From contig NZ_JAHSQD010000010.1 of the NCBI RefSeq assembly GCF_020103755.1, positions 1-45,897 of the forward strand: a stretch of 45,897 bases of DNA, written 5' to 3'. The notes under the pieces were generated by a model. The model did no database searches. It worked only from the letters and a program-made list of their open reading frames with translations, and was not told the DNA's origin. Origin of the DNA: Streptomyces sp. LS1784 (GTDB lineage: Bacteria; Actinomycetota; Actinomycetes; Streptomycetales; Streptomycetaceae). Positions 40,680 to 45,897 of this stretch are shown one piece after another. The stretch's first letter is position 1, and each line of letters starts with the position of its first letter. The position numbers and the translations under genes are program-made.

Positions 40680-41813
40680 CTACGCCGGGTCGCGCAGGTG
40701 GGCGCTGAACCAGCCGAGGGCGGGCGGGATCAGCCGGTCCCAGGTGGTGAAGTTGTGGCCGCCCGTGTCGACCGTCTCCTGGACGACCACGAGCGGCGGG
40801 CGGGCAGCGGCGGCGAAGGCGCTGGAGTCGGCGTAGGTGCTGCCGTCCTGCTTGCTGCCCGCGAGCAGCACCGCGAGGGGCGGCATCGGCAGGTGGGCCT
40901 GGCGCCAGTCGAGGTCCGCCTCGGCACGGCGCTGTGCGCTGCCGCCGAAGAGGTCACCCGTCGTGGCGTCCTCCGCCGCCTTGAAGTAGCCGGAGAGCGA
41001 GACCGCCACCGAGAAGGTCTCCGGGTGCTCCATGCCCAGCTTGACCGCGCAGTAGCCGCCGGTCGAGTCACCGACGATGCCCAGGCTGCCCGTTCCGTCC
41101 AGCACCCGGTAGGAGGCCCGCAGGTCGGCGGGCACGTCGGTGGTGAAGTAGCGCTGCGCCTGCGGCCCGTTCGGGATGTCCTCGCACTCGCTGTCCCGGG
41201 GCATGGTCGGCGAGGGACGCATCAGCACCAGGACGGTCGGCTTCATCGCCCCCGTGCGCAGCAGGTCGAGTTCGGTGGCCGGGTAGCGGAGCTTGGTGAC
41301 CAGGTTGGTGGCGTCGCCGGGGAAGCCGGTCAGCACCATCGCGGCCGGGAAGTGCCGTGCCCCACCGCCGGGTTGGAAGTACTGGGGCGGAAGGTAGACG
41401 TAGCCGTCGCTGCTGAGCCCGGTCGTGCTGCCGGGCAGCCGGACCTGCTCCAGCCGGCCGATCCGGGCCGGATCGCGGTTGACCGCCCCCGCGCCGGTGA
41501 TGTCCGCCCTGCCCAGGACCTGTACGCCGACCGGACCCGCGCCGACGCCTCCGCCCGTCGTGTGGATCACGCCCGTACCGTGCTCGTGCCCGAGCAGGTC
41601 GGACCAGCTGCTGTAGAAGACGAAGTAGTCGTTGACGGCGAGCCCCAGCAGGGCCAGCAGGGCCAGTTGCGTGACGGCGATGGTGCCGAGCCGCAGGAAC
41701 ATCGCGGGCCAGCTCCGGACGGCGAGCCGGGGCCAGACCCGGAGCGTGCCGAGCACCGTGAGCACCGCGAGCAGTGCCACCAGCGCCAGCAGCTTGTGAC
41801 TGGTGAGTCCCAT
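40680..41813 (-). CDS. Membrane-anchored alpha/beta-hydrolase esterase
   Basis: 377 residues from ATG 41813 with GGGAGG upstream. Two N-terminal membrane helices (LLALVALLAVLTVLGTLRVW and LGTIAVTQLALLALLGLAVN) place the catalytic domain outside. The esterase-D/antigen-85-like fold has VYLPPQYFQPGG at the start, nucleophile Ser in GDSTGGYCA, and a terminal His in DTGGHNFTTWDRLIPPALGW. Such proteins are annotated as putative esterases or mycolyltransferase-like, acting on envelope or extracellular esters. It stands alone. Confidence 0.85.
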   Translation of the reverse strand: MGLTSHKLLALVALLAVLTVLGTLRVWPRLAVRSWPAMFLRLGTIAVTQLALLALLGLAVNDYFVFYSSWSDLLGHEHGTGVIHTTGGGVGAGPVGVQVLGRADITGAGAVNRDPARIGRLEQVRLPGSTTGLSSDGYVYLPPQYFQPGGGARHFPAAMVLTGFPGDATNLVTKLRYPATELDLLRTGAMKPTVLVLMRPSPTMPRDSECEDIPNGPQAQRYFTTDVPADLRASYRVLDGTGSLGIVGDSTGGYCAVKLGMEHPETFSVAVSLSGYFKAAEDATTGDLFGGSAQRRAEADLDWRQAHLPMPPLAVLLAGSKQDGSTYADSSAFAAAARPPLVVVQETVDTGGHNFTTWDRLIPPALGWFSAHLRDPA

Positions 41814-42254
41814 CGGCCCCGGCCTCCCGTACCACTGCGGCCCCTCTACCACTGTGGACCTCCGGCCCACGCAATCGGAGCCCGGCACTCAGAGTGGCCG
41901 GGCCGGCACCCCTCGACGCGCCACGGCAAGCCGGGGTTCCGCAACTTCGACAATCCTGTCGAGGTTGGCATGCCCGAGCTATGCTGACCCGAAGCCCGCC
42001 CGCAGCCGGGCTCCCACCCCGTCGACGATCGCACCGCACAGGCGCGCCCGACCGGAAGGAGGTGCGGTCCGAACCTCCGGCAGACGGCCAACCAGCCTTC
42101 CACATCGCCTTCTTGACGATTCGTCAATTCAGATCCGCGATTTCACCGCCTGAGCCGCGACGCGTGCCCCGGGCCGCTCACCGCCGTTGTACGGAAGGTG
42201 AATCGCCGCGCCCGCCCGAAACCCCCGGCCACCCCGCCGAGGAAGAGGTTCCGC
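41814..42254. other. 441-bp intergenic region with two small palindromes
   Basis: Divergent promoters for the esterase and the downstream membrane protein. TTGACGATTCGTCAA at 42113-42127 is a perfect 7-bp-arm inverted repeat of the MarR/TetR-operator type. TCGACAATCCTGTCGA at 41947-41962 has perfect 6-bp arms. No convincing coding frame is seen. Confidence 0.4.
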
Positions 42255-42716
42255 ATGACGACGTCCCGGACCCACCCGCGCCCCGCCGAGGCCGCGGTGC
42301 TGCTCACCGTGCTCGGCCTGCTCGTCCTGGAGGAGATCGCCCTCGGCATGGCCGAGGAGGAGGACCGCCCCGTCATCGGCGGCATCCTGATCGGCGCCTC
42401 CGGCGCCGGCCTGCTGGCGGTCGGCGCGGTCCTGCTCAGCCGCTGGATCGACCTCCGCCGACCCCTCCCGCTCCCCCCGCTCGGCCCGAACGGCCGCGAG
42501 TACAGCGCCCGCGCCCTCGAAGGCTTCCCGATGGAGGCCGTCCGCCCCCTGCTGCTCGCCGAGGACGCACCCCAGCTCGGCCACCTGTACTCCGCCTGGA
42601 TGCTCGCCCGGACCGGCCGCCCGGCCCCCTGGATCGCCCGCCGCCTGGCCATCCCCCCGGACGCCGCCCAGCTCCTGGTCGACGCCGCCCGCTCGGCGAG
42701 ACTCGATCGGGCCTGA
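42255..42716 (+). CDS. Two-helix membrane protein of unknown function
   Basis: 153 residues from ATG 42255. Two membrane helices (AAVLLTVLGLLVLEEIALGM and VIGGILIGASGAGLLAVGAV) flank an acidic loop (AEEEDRP). The cytoplasmic C-terminal half is helical, Leu/Ala-rich and ends PDAAQLLVDAARSARLDRA, where the segment ARRLAIPPDAAQLLVDAAR resembles a winged-helix-like fold. It converges on the other unknown membrane protein with only 19 bp between stops. I do not recognise the family. Confidence 0.6.
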   Translation: MTTSRTHPRPAEAAVLLTVLGLLVLEEIALGMAEEEDRPVIGGILIGASGAGLLAVGAVLLSRWIDLRRPLPLPPLGPNGREYSARALEGFPMEAVRPLLLAEDAPQLGHLYSAWMLARTGRPAPWIARRLAIPPDAAQLLVDAARSARLDRA

Positions 42717-42735
42717 TCAGCGCCGGCCGACCGGA

Positions 42736-43359
42736 TCAGCGCCGCCGATCGGGCGCCGTGTTCGCCTGCGACACCAGGTACGGCACCAGCCCGCGCTCCG
42801 CCAGCGCCGACCGCCAGGCGTCCCGCGCCAGCGGCAACTCCCCCGGCCCGTCCGCCGCTTCCCCGGCCTCCGATCCCCTCGACCGGGCCGCCCCCAGCAG
42901 TCCCAGCCCACCCACCAGCAGACTCACCGCGCCCACCCCGGCCGACACCCACCCGGCCTCCACCAGCGCGTGCGCCAGCACCTCCAGGTCCTCGACCAGC
43001 CCCAACAGGGAGCCCAGCAGCAGGAAGATCACCGCCGCCGTCACCGCGATGATCGGCACGACCACCCCCAGCACGCCCCACCACCCCGACGCCCGCTCCC
43101 GGGCCGGCGCGCCCACCGGCAGCCGCGCCACCGCGTCCGCATCCGCCCGCAGCGCCGCGTACCGCTCGTACTCCGGCGCCGCCGCGGCCAGCACGAACTC
43201 CGCGTTCTCCCGCGCCGTCCGCCGCAACCGCTCCACGCCCCGGGCATCCTCCCCGCTCGCCCGCAACGCCGCCCGTACCTGCGGGGCCGCCAGCGCCCGC
43301 CCGAGCTCCGTCTCGAAGTCCGCCCGATCCTGCTGCGGCAGCCGAAGCGGCCTGTCCAT
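42736..43359 (-). CDS. Membrane protein of unknown function
   Basis: 207 residues from ATG 43359. A helical, charged N-terminal domain (QQDRADFETELGRALAAPQV; DARGVERLRRTARENAEF) precedes two membrane helices (VLGVVVPIIAVTAAVIFLLL and GVGAVSLLVGGLGLLGAARS). The cytoplasmic tail is again helical. The pattern suits a stress-linked membrane adaptor, but no family is recognised. A perfect 20-bp palindrome lies 27 bp upstream of the start, so it is probably tightly repressed by a dedicated regulator encoded elsewhere. Confidence 0.65.
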   Translation of the reverse strand: MDRPLRLPQQDRADFETELGRALAAPQVRAALRASGEDARGVERLRRTARENAEFVLAAAAPEYERYAALRADADAVARLPVGAPARERASGWWGVLGVVVPIIAVTAAVIFLLLGSLLGLVEDLEVLAHALVEAGWVSAGVGAVSLLVGGLGLLGAARSRGSEAGEAADGPGELPLARDAWRSALAERGLVPYLVSQANTAPDRRR

Positions 43360-43386
43360 GCTCGTCCCCGATCGTCGCCCCGTTTA

Positions 43387-43406
43387 GTTCTACAGAACTG
43401 TAGAAC
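43387..43406. promoter_or_regulatory. Perfect 20-bp operator-like palindrome
   Basis: GTTCTACAGAACTGTAGAAC has 9-bp arms around AA. The CTACAG...CTGTAG core resembles BlaI/CopY-type operators (TACA-x-TGTA). It sits in an AT-rich patch, 27 bp upstream of the unknown membrane protein gene, where it would overlap the promoter. Confidence 0.7.
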
Positions 43407-43526
43407 AAGGAGGCGGGTTGCAGCAGCCCTGTTCACGGGCGGATTCGGCGGTCAGGAGGGCTCGACTATGGGGACCCGGGCGAGGGCGCCCCCGCGTGCG
43501 GGGCACGAGCGTAGGGCAATCGTCCC

Positions 43527-43937
43527 TCAGGCCACGGTCAGGATGCCGCGCATGAAGTGGTGGAAGGTGCAGAGGTAGGAGTACGCGCCGGGCTGGGTGG
43601 GGGCGGTGAGGGTGGCGGTGGCGCCGGGGGCGATCGCGCCGGTGTCGAAGCCGCCGTCCTGGGCGGTGAGGCTGTGGGCGGTGGTGCCGGTGTTGGTCAC
43701 GGTCACGACGGCGCCCGGGGCGGCGGTGAAGTCGCCCGGTTCGAAGGAGAAGTCGCGGATCGTCACCGTCCCGGTGAAGGGGCTGGGCGACGGAACCGGT
43801 GCGGACGGCACGGAGGGCACCGCGACGGAGCTGGTGGCCTCCTCCGGGCCCGGCACCACGAACGAGCTGACGCAGCCGGTCAGGACGGGACCGACTGCGA
43901 GCAGCAGGAGGGCGGCGGTGCCGAGGAGCGGGCGCAT
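43527..43937 (-). CDS. Cupredoxin (plastocyanin-like) lipoprotein
   Basis: 136 residues from ATG 43937, overlapping the upstream gene stop by one base. The signal peptide ends in lipobox LTGC near residue 22. A Ser/Pro-rich linker (VPSVPSAPVPSPSP) leads to a cupredoxin domain with FSFEPGDFTAAPGAVVTVTN, His in TTAHSL and the type-1 copper loop YLCTFHHFMRG (Cys, His, Met). It is probably a membrane-anchored extracytoplasmic copper electron carrier. It is coupled to the secreted protein gene upstream and lies next to the nitrogen-oxide genes. Confidence 0.9.
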   Translation of the reverse strand: MRPLLGTAALLLLAVGPVLTGCVSSFVVPGPEEATSSVAVPSVPSAPVPSPSPFTGTVTIRDFSFEPGDFTAAPGAVVTVTNTGTTAHSLTAQDGGFDTGAIAPGATATLTAPTQPGAYSYLCTFHHFMRGILTVA

Positions 43938-44383
43938 CAGGCCGTGGTGAGCGCGACCCGCTTGGCGTCGGCGGCGGCGGGCGGGGTGGCGCCGATGTTG
44001 GAGACGGTGGCGGTGAGGACGGCGTCGACGTCCGGGAGCCAGTTGGTGGTCTTGGACTGGACGACGATCTGCCGCTGCTGCGGCGTCCCGTCGCAGATCA
44101 CGTCCGCCTCCGCGGTCCGGTTGGAGCCGAAGGCGATGGAGGAGGTGTCCTCGGGGTCCTTCTGCTCCACCGAGACGGTGAGCGAGCGGGCCTCGTCCGC
44201 GACCGAGCAGAGGTAGTCGACCTGTACCCGGACCCGGCCGGGGAGCTTGGGGTCGATGCCGGCGCCACCGAGGGTGACGCTGGTGGCGGCGGGGTCCGAG
44301 TCGTCGGCCCGGGCGGGTATGGCGCCGCCGGTGAGACCGGTGAGGGCCGACATGAGTACCGTCAGGGTGATCCACCGCTGCAC
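43937..44383 (-). CDS. Secreted protein of unknown function
   Basis: 148 residues from GTG 44383, with AGGAGG five bases upstream. The signal peptide is VQRWITLTVLMSALTGLTGG ending AIPARA-DD. The mature part is a single beta-rich domain with two Cys (QVDYLCSVADEA and ADVICDGTPQ) likely in a disulfide. No catalytic motif. Its stop overlaps the cupredoxin start, so the two are made together and probably act together in the envelope. I do not recognise the family. Confidence 0.65.
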   Translation of the reverse strand: MQRWITLTVLMSALTGLTGGAIPARADDSDPAATSVTLGGAGIDPKLPGRVRVQVDYLCSVADEARSLTVSVEQKDPEDTSSIAFGSNRTAEADVICDGTPQQRQIVVQSKTTNWLPDVDAVLTATVSNIGATPPAAADAKRVALTTA

Positions 44384-44490
44384 TGCAACCTCCTGGTCCG
44401 AGAACGTGCTTGCGGCCGACGCTAGCCGCCCGACCGGGAACCCGCGCGCCGGACCGTCGCGAACGTCATACCGACAGCCCAGAGCCCCCG

Positions 44491-45224
44491 TCACCGCCGC
44501 CGGAGCCAGACCGCCCAGGTCAGCACCGAGCAACCCGCGTACGCCGCCAGGAACCCCGCGTACGCCGCGTCCCCGTTCCCGCCGGCCAGGAACGACTGCC
44601 GGAACGCCAGGTTCACCAGCACCCCGCCGAACGCCCCGACCGCGCCCGCGAGCCCGATCAGCGCCGCGGACCGGCGCCGGGAGTCGGCCTCGGCGGCAGC
44701 CGGGTCGGCCCCCGCCGCGACGGCTGCCCGGGCCACGGCCTGGTAGTGCGCCGGGATCATCTTGTACGTCGAGCCGTTGCCGATCCCGCTGAGCACGAAC
44801 AGGGCGACGAACCCGGCCAGGAACAGGCGACCGCGAGCAGCGTGCCGTAGGGGACGCCCGGCTCCAGCACCAGGGCCGCGAGCGCGGTGGGCACGAGCAG
44901 CAGCAGTGCGCTGACCACCGTCCAGGTGCGTCCGCCGAAGCGGGCGACGGCGAAGGTGTACGGCAGCCGCAGCAGCGCGCCGAGTGCGGTCGGCAGCGCG
45001 GTGAGGGTGAACTTCCCCGCGGTGTCGATGTGGTACTCGGGGCCGAGGAACAGCACCAGCACCGACCAGAGGCTCCACACCGAGAAGCCGATGTGTTCGG
45101 AGAGCACGGAGAACACCAGGTTCCGCCGGGCGATCCGGGCTCCACTGCGCGCCCAGAACTCCTCGTCCTCCGGGTCCCAACCGGCCGGCGGGGCAGGCGT
45201 CCCGGGCTCGACGGCGAGGCTCAT
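44491..45224 (-). pseudogene. NarK-type nitrate/nitrite transporter with large internal deletion
   Basis: ATG 45224 overlaps the nirD stop (ATGA). The first 135 codons match the start of an actinobacterial NarK: DPEDEEFWARSGARIARRNL, EHIGFSVWSLWSVLVLFLGP and PYGTLLAVA. At about 44833 the sequence jumps, one frame over, to RLFLAGFVALFVLSGIGNGS, TYKMIPAHYQAVARAAV, and the normal C-terminal helices ending SVLTWAVWLRR. The joined total is about 250 residues, while NarK is about 430-480. Roughly the central half, including the nitrate signature motifs, is missing and the frame is broken. Not a functional transporter. Confidence 0.85.
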
Positions 45225-45580
45225 TGCGCACCTCCGCAGGCCGCGACCCGCACCGGCCAGCGCCGCAGTACGGCGGGCGCGCCGTCGGGGGCGGTGCCCT
45301 CGTCCAGGCAGCGGCCGTCGGTGAGGTCGTAGACCTGCTTGTACATCGGCGAGATGAGCGTCGGCCGGTCGCCGCGGCTGCCGAGCAGGCCGCGGGCGAG
45401 GACGGGGGCGCCGCTGAACGGGTCGAGGTTGTCGACGGCGTACAGCCCGTCGGAGCCGTCACGGAAGAGTGCGACCTGTCCGGCTTCGGGGAGCAGCACG
45501 GCGACGCCGCGGCCGGGTTGGAGGTCGGTGAGGGCGCAGACGGTCTGCCAGCGGGTGCCGTCGTGGATCTGTACGGTCAC
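45221..45580 (-). CDS. nirD: Nitrite reductase small subunit
   Basis: 119 residues from GTG 45580, overlapping the nirB stop (GTGA). The sequence fits NirD: WQTVCALTDLQPGRGVAVLL, LYAVDNLDPFSGAPVLARGL, RGDRPTLISPMYKQVYDLTD and GRCLDEG. It has the Rieske-like fold but, as usual for this branch, no CxH pairs. In an intact operon it pairs with NirB in NAD(P)H-dependent nitrite reduction to ammonium. Here its gene is intact while both neighbours are broken, so it probably has no partner. Confidence 0.9.
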   Translation of the reverse strand: MTVQIHDGTRWQTVCALTDLQPGRGVAVLLPEAGQVALFRDGSDGLYAVDNLDPFSGAPVLARGLLGSRGDRPTLISPMYKQVYDLTDGRCLDEGTAPDGAPAVLRRWPVRVAACGGAQ

Positions 45581-45897
45581 GGGGTGAGCACCTCCGGTCG
45601 GGGCCCGGCGACGAGCACCGGGGAGCTGAGGGTGGTGAGGGTGCGGCCGGTCTCGCCGGGGCGGGCCGGGCGGATCTGGCCGCGTTCGGGGACGAAGGTC
45701 ACGGCGGGGTCGGGGGTGCCGGGGGCGTTGACGACAGCGCCGTGCCGCCGCCGTCGTCCACCTGGACGGCCATCAGCCGGGACGCGAACTCCATCACGTG
45801 GGTGTCCAGTCCGCCGGCCCGCAGCGCGCCGGCCGCCTCCAGGCCGAGCAGCCCGCCGCCGACCACCACGCCGGTCCGGGCCGTCGTGGCGCCGGCG
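45577..45897 (-). pseudogene. nirB: Nitrite reductase large subunit with massive internal deletion (partial)
   Basis: The gene runs off the right edge. The visible N-proximal piece reads TGVVVGGGLLGLEAAGALRA, GGLDTHVMEFASRLMAVQVD and DGGGTAL, the NAD-binding region of NirB near residue 150-200. Right at about 45735 the sequence passes, with a frame change, to VNAPGTPDPAVTFVPERGQI, a typical NirB C terminus near residue 800, and ends PEVLTP. Read in the first frame it stops after TPPAPPTPP. About 600 residues, including the siroheme and Fe-S centre, are absent, so the enzyme is dead. Confidence 0.85.

Overview
The window comes from a high-GC actinomycete, most likely a Streptomyces or Kitasatospora chromosome. 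The evidence is heavy G/C third-position bias, frequent GTG starts, GTGA/ATGA stop-start overlaps, and typical families (DUF5753/DUF397 remnants, DUF2785, DUF3533, MmyB-type XRE regulators, actinobacterial NirB/NirD). Assignments rest on motifs read by eye; no database search was possible.

Region 1 (1-17.3 kb) is an accessory, defence-island-like segment. It opens with a transposase tail, a shattered aminoglycoside-phosphotransferase-like gene, an unrecognised gene and an IS3-family remnant. Three overlapping or closely spaced genes (2.5-6.2 kb) look like an ABC three-component (ABC-3C) system: a protein with an Mrr-like nuclease motif, a small middle component, and an SMC-like ATPase with a Cys4 zinc hook. 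After a graveyard of frameshifted genes (6.3-7.9 kb) come two large convergent genes: an HTH / P-loop NTPase / 13 x 32-residue repeat protein (8.2-11.0 kb), and a roughly 1,540-residue protein with an N-terminal HSP90-like (sacsin / NO VEIN type) ATPase and a C-terminal DUF3883 PD-(D/E)XK domain (11.2-15.9 kb). Two cytochrome P450 pseudogenes with the same 31-bp junction at their broken 3' ends bracket this pair.

Region 2 (17.4-30.3 kb) is mostly metabolic. It holds a YciO/Sua5 protein, a TPR fragment, an SDR dehydrogenase with an MmyB-type regulator, a COG2085 NADP oxidoreductase, then a galactoside module: galT-galK, a divergent DeoR repressor, and an operon of lipoprotein, two permeases, GH36 alpha-galactosidase and LacI repressor. 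A perfect LacI-type palindrome lies upstream of the binding-protein gene. Together these would import alpha-galactosides, hydrolyse them in the cytoplasm and feed galactose into the Leloir pathway; galE is not here.

Region 3 (30.7-34.4 kb) has a secreted four-repeat cysteine protein, and facing it a radical SAM gene preceded by a nucleotidyltransferase-fold gene. A 16-20 codon ORF overlaps the start of the latter. This pair is the least familiar functional unit. A small graveyard of regulator fragments follows.

Region 4 (34.4-45.9 kb) carries DUF2785, MarR, DUF3533 transporter, MerR, a LysA-like decarboxylase with a short upstream ORF, a universal stress protein, a membrane-anchored esterase, two unknown membrane proteins, a cupredoxin lipoprotein with a secreted partner, and a decayed nitrate/nitrite cluster in which both the NarK-like transporter and NirB have large internal deletions while NirD is intact. 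A nearly identical 33-bp hairpin occurs three times in this region, each time at a gene 3' end.
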